Below, piece by piece: positions 42,468-54,379 of a stretch of 64,000 nucleotides of DNA (positions are counted from its first letter, which is position 1; each line of letters starts with the position of its first letter). A model generated the notes under the pieces. It did no database searches. It was given only the letters and a program-made list of their open reading frames with translations, and had not been told where the DNA came from. The position numbers and the translations under genes were made by a program. The DNA comes from Dipteris shenzhenensis. Its lineage: Eukaryota; Polypodiophyta; Polypodiopsida; Gleicheniales. The stretch lies in the NCBI GenBank assembly GCA_047967505.1, contig CM106539.1. One strand, 5' to 3'.

Positions 42468-43600
42468 ATGTCTTTTGGTACTTCTAAGGAAAAGATCTCG
42501 GTGCAACCCGGTGCCACGGAACCGGAAGAAGAAGAGGAGCAAGATAGTAATACTCTCTCATCCTCGGTGTCTGAATCAATGGAAGAATCAAACGAGGGGG
42601 AGGAATTTTCAGAGGAGGAAGTTTACATGATGGGGGTGTCTCCGACCCCGCCACCTGTAGAAAAGGTAACAGCTAGTCCTCAACAGCTTGAATCTATGCT
42701 TTCCCCAGACCTCACTCCAAGTGAGAAAGATGAGTTCCTAGAAATGTTCAAAGATTTCCCTGACCTCTTTGCAACTAGCTACCACCACCTTTGCCATGTG
42801 ATTGCCATAGAGCACAAGATAGAGCTAAAGCCTGATGTGAAGCCTGTGGCTCAGAAGTATCAGAGATTAGGGCCCCTGCAGACCAATGCTTTGCACTCGG
42901 AGTTACAAAAGCTTGTAGAAGCTGGGTTTATTGTTCCGGTTCACAATACTGAATGGGTTTCACCAGTGGTAGTCACCCCAACAAGTGGCGGGTCTGCATC
43001 TACTATAAGAAACTCAATACAGCCACCAAGAGGGATCATCATCCTCTGCCCTTTCAAGACCTCATTCTTGAGAAGATAAGTGGTCATGAGATGTATACTT
43101 TCTATGATGGTTACTTTGGGATTTATCAAATCAGAATTACCGAAGAAGATGTGCTTAAAACCACATTTGCCACACCCTGGGGGACATTTGCATTCAAAGT
43201 AATGCCATTTGGCCTCACCAATGCTCCTGCTACCTTTCAAAGATTTATGCAGATGGTGTTTGCTCCTTATTTGGGGGATTTCTTGGAGGTGTTTTTAGAT
43301 GACTTTTGTATAATCTCGTCACGTAAGGAGCATGTCATGAAGGTTAGATTGGCCTTCCAAAGGGTCAATGATGCAAATGGCAGTCTCAACCCTGAGAAAT
43401 GCACCATTGGAACCACTCAAGGAGGTTATTGGGACATATTGTCTCATCTGAGGGCATCAAGCCTGACCCCGAGAAGGTAGAAGCTATCCTCAAGCTCTCC
43501 CCGCCAACAACCATATGTCAGGTATGCTCATTTGTTAATCTAGCAGGATACTATCGCCGCTTCATTGATCAATATGCTACTTTGACATGACCCATGACTA
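42468..43600 (+). pseudogene. Gypsy-B reverse transcriptase
   Basis: The first part (42468-42985) has an acidic linker, FPDLFATSYHHL, HKIELKPDVKPVAQKYQRLG and TEWVSPVVV. A frameshift near 42985 is followed by WRVCIYYKKLNTATKRDHHP, ISGHEMYTFYDGYFGIYQIR and FKVMPFGLTNAPATFQRFMQ. The active site F-L-D-D is intact (Asp pair at 43298-43303). Another shift near 43430 leads to GYYRRFIDQYATLT. TGA at about 43588-43590 replaces a likely Arg. Confidence 0.9.
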
Positions 43601-44160
43601 TGCTATTAAAAGACGGGGTTGATTTCTCTTGGGATGAGGATTGTGATCATGGGTTTGCACAAATCAAGAATGCTCTAGCTTCAAAACCCATTCTACGCAA
43701 TCCAGATTGGTTAAAGACTTTTTATTTCAATCCTGGGTTTGGTGAGCACACTCTGGTAGGTATTCTTCTCCAGCAAGGGGAGGATCGGTTCATGTATCCC
43801 GTTCGATTTGCTTCTCGACAATTGCTTAACACTGAGCGACGCTATTCAGAGGCTGACAAGCATGCCTTGTCTTTGGTGTTTTGCATTGAGAAATTTAAGC
43901 ATTATCTGGCTAGAAAGTCCTTCATTATACTCACTAGCACTGATCTTGCAAAGCAGGTTCTTCAATCACCAAATCCCATGGGCCGGTTGGCCAAATGGTT
44001 GGCAGTTCTACAAGAATATGATTTTTCTTTCAAAATTGTAAAAGGGGGATGTTCCAACTTGAAGAATGCTTTGATTGATTTAGAGGAGTGCCTTGATGTA
44101 ACCCTTGTAGCAACCATAGAAGTTGGGGATCCATGGTATGGTGGTATCTACAGGTTTCTG
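43600..44160 (+). pseudogene. Gypsy-B RNase H remnant (degenerate, tether-like)
   Basis: This occupies the normal gypsy RNase H place and keeps the overall sequence (LKTFYFNPGFGEHTLVGILL, RQLLNTERRYSEADKHALSL, VFCIEKFKHYLARK). The three catalytic acidic positions appear lost: the TDAS aspartate is in FNPG, the RE-A-L glutamate is in KHAL, and the Y-T/V-DHQAL aspartate is replaced in TSTDLAK. The frame itself is open for 300 codons, so the domain was probably retained without catalysis, as in retroviral connection domains. Confidence 0.7.
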
Positions 44161-45420
44161 ACTACTTTCTCCTTTCCTCCAGAAAGTACTAGCTATGAGA
44201 GAAAGAAGATCCATAGAGATAGTAGGCGCTTCACCCTCCTTGATGGGGTGTTGTACTGTCAAGGCATGGATGGGGTACTAAGACGGGCCATTGATGCAGA
44301 TGAAGTGCCTAAGGTATTGAAGCATTATCATGATGGATTTTGTGGAGGCCACTATGTCAGTGACTATATAGCTAAGAAAATTTTACATGCTGGATACTAT
44401 TGGCTGACCTTGTTCAAGGATGTCACTTTGTATTGCAAAACCTATGAACCATGCCAATTCTTTGGTAGGAAGGATTTGCGTCCTAGGCAACATCACCCAT
44501 GATGTCCATCCATCCGTTTCAGAAGTGGGGAATAGATTTTGTCAGGCCCTTGCCCATGACTGCCCGCAAAAAGAAGTATCTTTTGGTAGCCACTCAGTAT
44601 GTCACTAAGTGGACTGAAGCTATCACCCTCCCTGCTGCAAATGGTAAGGCAGTTTCAAATTTCATATTTGAACGTATCTGCACAAGGTTTGGGACACCCA
44701 TGGAGATTGTCTCTGACCATGGGAGCCCATTCTTAAATGCAGTGGTGGAGTTACTTATGGATCGCATGGGTATTGATCATCACACTTCTAGTATCTATTA
44801 TCCGGTGTCCATGGGTCAAACAGAGCGGACCAATGGCCTCCTTTATAAAACCATGGGAAAAATGGCCACAGGGAACATGAGCCAATGGGATCAGAAGGTC
44901 ACTGAAGCCGTGTGGGCTTACAACATCACTCATAAAACATCTACAAGTCACACTCCTTTTGAGTTGGTGTATGGTACTGAGGCCATCTTACCACTAGAGA
45001 TAGAGATTCCAGCTTTGAGATTGGCACAAGAATAGAGGATGACAGAAGATGAACATGTAGAGGCTAGATTGGTACAACTTGAGAAGTTAGATGAAACCCG
45101 ACGCCTTGCACTACACCAAATAGAGATCCAAAAGAATCGACAAAAGGCCCGCTTGGATGCTAAGATTCGCAAGGGATGGGAAAGACACTTTGCTGAGGGG
45201 GATGTTGTGCTATGCTTTGATAACAGATTGGACCACCAAATGGATCAGAAGTTTCTACCACTGTGAACTGGTCCATACAAAGTCATCAAGGAACGCAGCA
45301 ATGGGTCTGTACAAGTTCAGGAGCTGCATGAACCATATGGCAAGAAGGTGATCAACAAGCGTTACCTCAAGCCTTTCTTTGTGCGTGATGGACCCAGGCA
45401 TGGAAATGTTGTGCATTCCC
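44161..45420 (+). pseudogene. Gypsy-B integrase
   Basis: The zinc domain has HYHDGFCGGH and YCKTYEPCQ (HHCC) around 44320-44460, in the same frame as the RNase H remnant. The core (44499-45035) has the DDE triad: Asp in KWGIDFVRP (44535-44537), Asp in SDHGSPF, Glu in GQTERTNG. The carboxyl domain continues with LVQLEKLDETRRLALHQIEI, FAEGDVVLCFDN and TGPYKVIKERSNGSVQVQEL to about 45410. TAG at about 45033-45035 and TGA at about 45264-45266 interrupt; both sit where Gln or Arg is expected. No chromodomain. Confidence 0.9.
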
Positions 45421-45423
45421 TGC

Positions 45424-46427
45424 CTGGGGGGGGGAACTGTTATGGATAAAACTATCTACGAAAAAAGGCATTAATATGTGTGTGTGTTTGTATATGTGGC
45501 AATAGTATAATAAAATATGGTGTGCATAGGGCCCAGGGTTGAGGTGGTAGGGCATGACCATGTGCCACCCTTCCACGTAAGAGGACCCATAAGGTGTGTT
45601 GTACATAATCCATGGTAGTAATATTATAAAATGTAAGGTGGCATGGCTCCTCCATGTGCCACTCCTCCACCTAGGCTGCATTTAGTGAGATATGGCTCAA
45701 AGTCCATGGGAGAAGTAATATAAAATAGGTGGAGATGGATATTATATTGGGTTATTCCCTCCATATAGGATAGGCCCATGTGGGGGAGGTATAGAAGGTC
45801 CAAGAGAGCAAGTTAAATAATGGGAAAAGTAGGATGAGGTGGCAAGATTCCTTGTGCCAACCCTCCACTTGTCCTCCTAGGGGTTTGAACATATTATAAA
45901 ATGGGGAAGAGACCAAGGGAGTATCATAGACTTGAGATATAGGGCTTGATTTATGTGGAAAATTGAGGCAAAGGGTTGTCGCACACAATTGAGAGTGCGT
46001 AACCGCCTAGCCCACATGGGAGACTTTTCCACACACACCATGCATGTGGGAGGATGCATTAATTGGGAGAGACCCCCTCTTTTGGCTATAAAAGGAGGGG
46101 GCTATTCCTTGATGGGACACGCTCATTCTTGTAAAGCCACCTAGCTAGTACTTTGATATTTCCCTCTCATCCTTTCTTTCAAATAAAGTATGGTCCTCTT
46201 CCCTTGATGTATCCATCTTTACATTCCTCCTCCTATTATGTACATGCTTCTCTTCCCCCTCTCCCTTTCCCCTTGTTTCATAGCCTCCCTCTTCATTCCC
46301 TCCCCTTCTAATTCCTTTTCCCCTCCCATGATAACGTTTCGCCCTCACGATCTCCTTTCCTCTATGGCCCTCGAGCGTCGCCATGCTTAGCCTCTAGCCT
46401 CTAGTCCTGATTTCTTTTCCGGCTAAT
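45424..46427 (+). repeat. Gypsy-B polypurine tract and 3' LTR
   Basis: CTGGGGGGGGGAAC (45425-45437) precedes the LTR at 45438-46427 (990 bp). TATA box at 46087-46093. The LTR ends at the target duplication AATAC (46428-46432). Confidence 0.95.
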
Positions 46428-47308
46428 AATACCCCATAATGGAATGAAGCCCACAAACTCTTTGGGGCATTGTGTTGAGTTCTACTTTAGTATTCCAAGC
46501 AATTGTCTCAAGTGTCCATGCTTCCTTGCACTCCACGTCCAAAAGCATGTCCTAACCTTGCAACTCCTCCCCTCTCCTCCAACCTTGCAACCCGTCCTCT
46601 CCCTCTCCTCCTCCCTCCTCCTCTCCCTTCTCCTGCTCCCTTTTCCTCCTCCTCCTCCTCTCTCCTCCTCCTCCTCTCTCCTCCTCCCTCCTCCTCCTCC
46701 TCCTCCTCCTCCTCCTCCTCCCTCCTCTCTCTTCTTTCCCCCATGCTCTTACACCTTCTTCCTCTCCCACTCCTATGCTCCCCCTAAACCCTTTGTTCCT
46801 CAACCCTTAAACTCCATGATCTACGAGGGAGACGAGTTCTCCACCATGTAATCTACCCTGAACCTTAGATCCTCCTTCTAACCCTGAAACTCCTTCTAAA
46901 CCTTGGAACTCCTTCTAACCCTGGAACCTCCTTCTAAACCTTGGAACTCCTTCTACCCCTGAAACCTCCCTCTAAACCTTGGAACTCCTTTTAATCCTAG
47001 AACTCCTTCTGAGACTTGGAACCTCCTTCTAACCCTTAAACTCTTCCTAAAGCCTGCAACCCCCAATGAAGGCGAAAGCCTTCATTACCTCAATCATGAT
47101 GATACACGTTCCTTTTACACATGCATGCACTTTGTTTGCTTACCACACTTAAGCCTACATCTCTCACCGGAACATGACTCGAGATCCTAAGCTACACATA
47201 TACTACAACTGACAACCTTGGTATATCTGTAGGTGACAAAAATCCTCAAAACCCTGCATACTGAGAGAACCCTGCTCTTCCTACGAAAGCGATAGGAAAG
47301 AGCCAACA
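46428..47308 (+). repeat. Gypsy-A copy 2 3' LTR, right part
   Basis: Resumes with AATACCCCATAATGG, the sequence that follows TATAA in intact copies. It passes through the CTC microsatellite (about 46600-46730) and the CCTTCTAA repeat, and ends GGAAAGAGCCAACA. Confidence 0.9.
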
Positions 47309-47334
47309 CATTCTGGCAAGGACCAAATATTAAG

Positions 47335-48188
47335 AAGCTCTCCAACTTGTGTAAATACCCCATAATGGAATGAAGCCCAGACTCTTTGGGGCATTGTGTC
47401 GAGTTCTACTTTGGTATTCCAAGCAATTGTCTCAAGTGTCCATGCTTCCTTGCACTCCATGACCAAAAGCATGTCCTAACCTTGCATCTCCTCCTCCTCT
47501 CTCCTCCAACCTTGCAACCCATCCTCTCCCTCTCCTCCTCCCTTCTCCTCCTCCCTCCTCCTCCACCTCCTCTCTCCTCCTCCCTTCTCCTCCTCCTCCT
47601 CCTTCCTCCTCCTCCTCCCTCCTCTCTCCTCTCTCCTCTTTCCCCCATGCTCTTACACCTTCTTCCTCTCCCACTCATATACTTCCCCTAAACCCTTAGT
47701 TCCTCAACTCTTAAACTCCATGATCTACGAGGGAGACGAGTTCTCCACCATGTACTCTACCCTGAACCTTGGATCCTCCTTCTAACCCTGAACTCCTTCT
47801 AAACCTTGGAACCCCTTCTAACCTTGGAACCTCCTTCTAACCCTACTCCTTCTAAACCTTGGAACTCCTTCTAACCTTGGAACCTCCTTCTAACCTTGGA
47901 ACCTCCTTCTAACCCTTAAACTCCTTCTAAACCCTGCAACCCCCAATGAAGGTGAAAGCCTTCATTACCTCAATGATGATTATACATGTTCCTTTTACAC
48001 ATGGATGCACTTTGTTTGCTTACCACATTTAAGCCTACGTCTCTCACCGGAACACGACTCGAGGTCCTAAGGTACACATATACTACAACTGACAACCCCG
48101 ATATATCTGTAGGTGACAAAAAGCCTTGGAACCCTGCATACTGAGAGAACCCTGCTCTTCCTACGAAAGCAGTAGGAAAGACCCAACA
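47335..48188 (+). repeat. Partial gypsy-A LTR, second in stack
   Basis: Begins AAGCTCTCCAACTTGTGTAA, so it starts just upstream of the TATA position and lacks the left third. TATAAATA has become TGTAAATA. It ends GGAAAGACCCAACA. Confidence 0.85.
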
Positions 48189-48514
48189 TTGTCCTTCTAA
48201 CCTTGGAACCTCCTTGTAACCCTAGAACCTTCTTCTAACCCTTAAACTCCTCCTAAACCCTGCAACCCCCAATGAAGGCGAAAGCCTTCATTACCTCAAT
48301 CATGATGATACATGTTCCTTTTACACATGCATGCAATTTGTTTGCTTACCACACTTAAGCCTACGTCTCTCACGGAAACACGACTCGAGGTCCTAAGTTA
48401 CACACATACTACAACTGACAACCCCAATATATCTGTAGGTGACAAAAAGCCTCGGAACCCTGCATACTGAGAATACCCAACTCTTCCTACAAAAGCAGTA
48501 GGAAAGAGCCAACA
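48189..48514 (+). repeat. Partial gypsy-A LTR, third in stack
   Basis: Contains only the right ~325 bp (from the CCTTCTAACC repeat to GGAAAGAGCCAACA). The stacked ends suggest unequal exchange or repeated recombination between LTR copies. Confidence 0.85.
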
Positions 48515-51500
48515 GTGAGTGAGTGGTGATGAGAACATATAAAATGTTGATATCTAGAGGTATCTCTGAAGCAATGCTATTAGTAAAAACATCCAATTTG
48601 CTTCTTCATTAATGTAAGTTTGATTTCAACTTCACATATGTAGTCAGATATAATATGGGAGAGTTAGCAAAGAAAACGATGATGAGAATGTGTTTTTGAG
48701 TTTTTAAATCAACCCAAGGTCAATTTAGAATAGAATGCTTGTATTGAATAGGAATGTGTTTAAGACACAACGATGCTGATAATGTGCTCTTAAAGCTCTG
48801 TAGTTGACCTAAGGTCAATGTGCAATTGAGAGATGTGATTTCAAAGAGTGTCTAGGTTGATAAAGACATGTATTTTGGATTTTGGAATCAATTGAAGGTT
48901 GATTTATACTTCAAATACATGATGTGAGATATGACATGGGAGAGTAAGTGAAGATAATGGTTATGAAAATGTGTTTTTAGAGTTTTAAAGTTGACCCAAG
49001 GTCAATTTAAAATGGACATGCTTGTACTCTATGGAAATATATATGAGCCATTGATGTGGGAGAGTAACCAAAGCCAATGGTGATGCAAAATTTTTTGTAG
49101 AGTTTTGAAATGGAACCAAGGTGGATTTATAACATGCTTCTACTACATGGGAATGTATTTGACCCAAGGTTGATTTATGTCAATTTATAATGAACATGCT
49201 TCTACTACATTGGAATGTATTTGGGCAATCATGGAATGTGGTTTAGAGATTTGAAATCAACCTAAGGTCGATTTGCAATTGAAAGACCTAATGTCTAGGA
49301 GTGCCTATGAATCAATGGTTTTGATGAAAACATGTATTTTGTGTTTGTAAATTGAGCTAAGTCTGGTTTACAATGAAGATGGTAGGAGTATATGGAAATG
49401 TGAGCCATGCAGGTACTTAAGATTGATTTGAACTTGAACTATGTGATGTCTAAGAGTATTTATGAATCAATGGTGTTGATGAGCATGTATTTTGGGTTTT
49501 GAAATCAATTCAAGGTTGATTTATACTCCAAATATGTAGTGTGAGATATAATGTGAGAGTAGGCAAAGACAAGGTGATGAGATTGTGTTTTTTGAGTTTT
49601 AAAATCGACCCAAGGTCAATTTACAATGGACATGCTTGTACTGTGCAAGAATGTGCCTAAGCCATAATGGTGATGATAATATGTTTTTAGAAATTTGACA
49701 TCGACCTCAAGTTAATTCAAAATTGAAAGCCATGATGTCTAGGAGTGAATATAAATAAATGTTGTTAATGAAAATATATATTTTGAGTGTTGAAATTGAG
49801 GTTGGGTTGATTTAGGCTTCAAATATATAGTAAGATATCATGTGATATCATAAACAAAGCCAATCATGGTGATGAGAATATATTTCTAAAATTTTAAAAC
49901 TAACCAAAGGTCGATTCATAGTGCAGTGGACATGCTTGTACTCTATGGAAATGTGTTTGAGCCATGATGGTGACAACAATGTGTTTTGAGAGGACCTAAG
50001 TTGATTTGCAATTAAAATACATGATATGTAGGAGTGAAGTACTGCATGGGAATGTGTTTAAGCCATGATGGTGAGAATAATGTGGTTTTAGAGATTTGAA
50101 ATCGACCTAAGTTGAATTTACAATTGAAATTTGTGATGTTTAACAGTGTCCATGAAGCCACAATATGAATGAAAACATATATTTTGGACTTTGCCATTGA
50201 ACCAAGGTCAATTTATTTTTCAAACCCAAGGTCAATTTACAATGGACATGCTTATATTGTATGGAAATGTATTTGAGCCATGATGGTGATGATAATGCAT
50301 GCTTGGAGATTTTAAATCAACCTAAGGCCTATTTGCAAAAAAATTTTAGAGTTTCAAAATCGACCCAAGGTCAATTTACAATGGACATGCTTACTGCATG
50401 AAAATTTATTTGAGCCATGATGATGATGATCATGTGTTTTTTGAGAATTGAAATTGACCTAAGGTCAAATTGCAATTAAAAGATGATATCTAGGAGTATC
50501 CATTAATGATTGGTATTGAAAACATCTATTTTGGGTTTTGAAATCGACCTTGGGTCGATTTCAACTTCAAATACATAGTAAGATATGATGTGGGACAGTA
50601 AGCGAAGCTACTAGTGATGGAAATGTCTTTAGAGTTTTGAAATCAACCCAAGGTCGATTTACAATGGACATGCTTGTGCTATGTGGGATGTGTTTGAGCC
50701 ATAATGGTGATGATAATATGCTTTTCAATATTTTAAATTGACCTTAAGTCAATTTACAATTGAAAGACTTGATGTCTAAGTGTCTAATTGAAATCGACAT
50801 AAGGTCGATTTGCATTTAAAAGAAGTGATGTCTAGGAGTGCCTAACATATATTTAAAGTTTTGAAATCGAACTTGGGTCTATTTAAACTGTACACATGTG
50901 GTTAGATATAATGTAGGAGCCAATCATCTGTGTTTTCGGGATCTTGCAAATCATTGGCGATTTCTTTCAATTACATTACAAAATCATTATTGGTAGTGTA
51001 TAAGGAGGTGCCTATGGTGGCCACTCAATTTTTGCCCATGATGAACACTTGTTGTGTTATTGACACCCATTCTAGATTGAACAATTGGTATTGAAAACAT
51101 CTATTTTGGGTTTTGAAATCAACCTTGGGTCGATTTCAACTTCAAATACATAGAAATATATGATGTGGGAGAGTAAGCGAAGCTACTAGTGCTATGAATG
51201 TGTTTAGAGTTTTGAAATCCACCCAAGTTCAATTTACAATGGACATGATTGTATCGTATGGGATGTGTTTGAGACATAAAGGTGATGAAATATGTTTTTC
51301 AAGATTTAAAATTGACCTAAGTCGATTTAAACTAAAAATACTTGATGTCTAAGCGTCTATATGAAGAATTGGTGTTAATGAAAACATCTATTTTGGGGTT
51401 TGAAATCAAACTTGGTTCGATTCAAACTTCAAATATGTAATAAGATATGTGGGAGAGTAAGTTAAGCCAATGGGAGAAGGCATTTTTAGAGTCTTAAAAT

Positions 51501-51840
51501 TAACCCAAGGTCAATTTGCAATGGACATGGTTGTGCTGTAATAGTGATAATAATGTATTTTTGGAGATTTGAAATCGACCTAAGGTTGATTTAATGGGAC
51601 TTGGGTCGATTTAAACTTTAGACATGTAGTTAGATATAATGTGGGAGCCAACCATCTCTATTTTTAGGACCTTGCAAATCACTAGCAATCACTATTGGCA
51701 ATGTTTAAAGGAGATGCCTATTGTGGACACTCAATTTTTTAAACCCATGATGGACACTTGTTGTGTAATGAAGTACACCCATTCCAGGTTGCCCAAGACT
51801 CTTTTTGAACACCCATACATTTTACTCACATGATATAACC
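48515..51840 (+). repeat. Satellite-like array with ATCGACC...GGTCGAT palindromes
   Basis: About ten degenerate units of roughly 290-330 bp. Each has up to three sub-blocks carrying GAAATCGACCTAAGGTCGAT or a variant, joined by blocks such as GGACATGCTTGTACT, GAGCCATGATGGTGATGA, TTGATGTCTAGGAGTG and ATGTGGGAGAGTAAGCGAAG. A higher-order duplication places similar segments at about 50915-51080 and 51640-51795. There is no open reading frame of note. The array starts directly at the edge of the LTR stack. Confidence 0.85.
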
Positions 51841-52490
51841 ATAAATCAACTATGGTTGATTTACAATGGAACATGTTCATGATGAGAACAAGTTTTCTTA
51901 GGTCATCTAGTTTATTTGACGTTCAATTAATATGGCATATTCTTTCAAATTTTAAATAAAAGTGCGATAAGAAAATGCATAAGGAATGTTAGACGTACAT
52001 GATTTAGAAAGAAGTTTCTAGGATGTGAACTATATTTATTAACACTTTTTAACAAGTATTTATTAATACTTTAAATGAGACTCAAGGCTAAGATACAATC
52101 AATATAATTCAAATTAATAAAGATAAATTATTCAATTAAATAATTAAAATAAAAATTAAAAGAATTCAAACTAATACATTTGTTAATGAGAAATTGCAAA
52201 CTTAAAATCAGACGTTCAAAATCATACATATAAACTATCAAATTAAAAAAGTTAAATAAATTTTTTTTTAAATCCAAACAATGTCTTTTTTTTAAAGAAA
52301 ATGCAAATTCAAAATCATGCATTTAAAGGAATTTGAATAAATTTGGAGTCCAAATTTGAAAATTGAATTGTAGACTGTGGTATGTGTACTCGTATGTATA
52401 CCCGTATTCTTCTTCGACCTCCATATCCAAAGTTGTATTCTTCTTTGACCACCATATCTGAGATTTGGTCTAGGAACCGCTCCATCGTTG
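51841..52490. other. AT-rich stretch, no gene
   Basis: Very AT-rich from 51900 to 52330 with homopolymer runs. A minus-strand frame (52315-52659) lies over the following duplication, encodes nothing recognisable, and is likely chance. Confidence 0.5.
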
Positions 52491-52506
52491 TCTTTTCTAT
52501 CCAAGC

Positions 52507-52796
52507 CCCCACATGAATGATGGCCTCCAAATCGGTCATGTCTCCAAAGTTAAGTTTGTTGCTTCGGGTTCCACTATAAGAGATTGTATGAATGATTGTT
52601 TTGCATATCTGCCAAAGGAGCAAGAGAGGGACGAGTGCAAAAGGAGCTTCGCCCCACATGAATGATGGCCTCCAAATCGGTCATGTCTCCAAAGTTAAGT
52701 TTGTTGCTTCGGGTTCCACTATAAGAGATTGTATGAATGATTGTTTTGCATATCTGCCAAAGGAGCAAGAGAGGGACGAGTGCAAAAGGAGCAAGA
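52507..52796. repeat. Near-perfect 145-bp tandem duplication
   Basis: 52507-52651 is repeated at 52652-52796; both units contain ACATGAATGATGGCCTCC and AGGAGCAAGAGAGGGACGAG. Almost no differences, so recent. Minus-strand frames run through both copies, but no protein family is recognised. Confidence 0.9.
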
Positions 52797-53283
52797 AAGT
52801 GGAAGTAATGGGCGAAGAAAGGGAGGAAGATGGTAGAAGTGATAGAGCAAGAGAGTGAGGGGCTGCCCCAACCGATCCAGTGACTATTCATCTTCAAAAA
52901 CTCTTTGTGCTTGAGAAGGAATTCAAATGTCATAGCCACCATCATCGTCATTGCCTACTTCTTTGACTGCTTAATGTTGTACATGATTCTGAGTCTTTGT
53001 GCAATTTGCTTGTGAATAATGTTGTTGAGCATGGATGTTTTTATCGAAGCTATGCCTATATATTAATGTAAAATATTGGCAAAATTTTATGAAGCCCATT
53101 GTTTTAGTTTCACAATATTCATAGGATGCAGTCCTTCTTTATTTTTTTTTTCTTTTTAATTTTGAAGTAAAAAATGTAAATCCTAGCAAAACTTCAAATT
53201 TTTTTGCATAAAAGTTTCAAATCTTGGCGAATCTTTCAACTATCTATTTTTATTATGGCCTACAAACTTTCGACACCAATATA

Positions 53284-53470
53284 AAAGTTTAGCTTCTTAA
53301 TGAAACTAAGTTGGAAAAATCATCCATGTTGTTGAGGATAATCCCTTGCCTGTTTTGCACATGATCCTAGCACAGTTAAAGTTTAGCTTCTTAATGAAAC
53401 TAAGTTGAAAAAATCATCCATGTTGTTGAGGATAATCCCTTGCCCGTTTTGCACATGATCCTAGCACTGT
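53284..53470. repeat. 94-bp tandem duplication
   Basis: AAAGTTTAGCTTCTTAATGA starts units at 53284 and 53378. Only a few differences (for example TTGGAAAAAT against TTGAAAAAAT). Non-coding. Confidence 0.9.
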
Positions 53471-53499
53471 TCACACCAGAAAGAAGCATTCTTTTTGTT

Positions 53500-53730
53500 T
53501 TTATTGCTATGGCTTCTCTGTTTCTCTCTATTGAATCACCATTTGTCACACCTCATCCTTCTTGTAATGTTGTTGTAGCGTGTGTTTTTGTTGCTATGGC
53601 TTCTCTATTTCTGCACATTTGTCTCGCCTCATTCTTCTTGTAATGCAGCTGCAGCCTACTATCTCAGAGGAACCTATTACAAATCGGTTGCTCCCCTCTT
53701 GTAATGCCGTTGTAGCCTGCCCGAGACATT
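53500..53730. repeat. Degenerate repeats around CTTCTTGTAATG
   Basis: TTGTTGCTATGGCTTCTCT-like and CTTGTAATGNNGNTGTAGC-like segments occur two to three times (about 53500-53580, 53585-53650, 53695-53720). No gene. Confidence 0.5.
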
Positions 53731-54379
53731 AGATTTCTCCCCTCTTGGATTGGCAGAAAAGAAAATATGGAAAACATAAAAAAATAGGGACTCACTTGGA
53801 GATCAGATGGGGGAACAATTACGAAAAGAAATAGGGAAACGTGAAACAATAGGGACTCACTTAGAGATTAGATTGGAGGCCCAGGACTTGTTGGCTTCAG
53901 CCCCATTTGCATAGACGTGGGAGGTCAAACAAGGCTCAAGCTTGGAAGCAGTCCCGCAAGCTTGGTATGCAGCTAGGGGAGGGCAACGATCATCCATGCC
54001 CAGCCAAAAAGACTTGCTCACGAGATGGTCCTTTTGAGTTGTTTATACTACTGTTTCACCTTGTCCACCTCCTTCCTTGATCACTCAAGACAAGCTTCCT
54101 TCAAGCTTGCTCTCCCAATGCTAATCACCATCCACATTCTCAGTAGGTGTAACTTTTTGCAGAGGGAAAATCTAGTGCTTTGCTTATTTGGAAGCACTCT
54201 GTAGCAAGGGAAACTAGAAAATGACATGGGAGAGACTCACATTTGGACTCTCGGTAGTGCCTTGACTTGCAGTCCGTGGATGAAAAATAAGAACTTTCAA
54301 ACAGAGCGGGGTTGATCTGACCGTAATGTTGAAGTGCCTTCATTGATGTATAACAGAGAATATGACTGCTTCCAGCCTA

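Larger units (their letters stand above)
37510..46427 (+). mobile_element. Gypsy-B: complete Tat-like Ty3/gypsy element with two RNase H regions
   Basis: Two LTRs (37510-38500, 45438-46427) are flanked by an exact target duplication AATAC (37505-37509, 46428-46432). Order is LTR, primer site, leader with tandem repeats, ORF1 (extra RNase H and zinc knuckle), gag, protease, RT, degenerate gypsy RNase H, integrase, polypurine tract, LTR. About 35-40 differences between the two ~990-bp LTRs were counted by eye, so it is a moderately old insertion. All ORFs carry at least one stop or frameshift. Confidence 0.95.
31850..47308 (+). mobile_element. Gypsy-A copy 2, 3' LTR split by gypsy-B
   Basis: The internal region runs from about 31850-32100 to 37100. 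Its 3' LTR starts at 37101, is interrupted at 37509 by gypsy-B, and resumes at 46428 to end at 47308. Removing gypsy-B and one copy of its target duplication leaves an LTR of about 1285 bp, matching the other copies. No 5' LTR or primer site was recognised on the left, so the element is 5'-truncated or the LTR is beyond recognition. Domains seen are gag-like remnants, RT, RNase H and integrase; the extra ORF of copy 1 is missing. Confidence 0.8.

Noticed and set aside
52315-52951. Minus-strand gene spanning the 145-bp duplication
   Set aside because: Frames stay open because the unit itself is open; no known domain, and the duplication changes the downstream frame.
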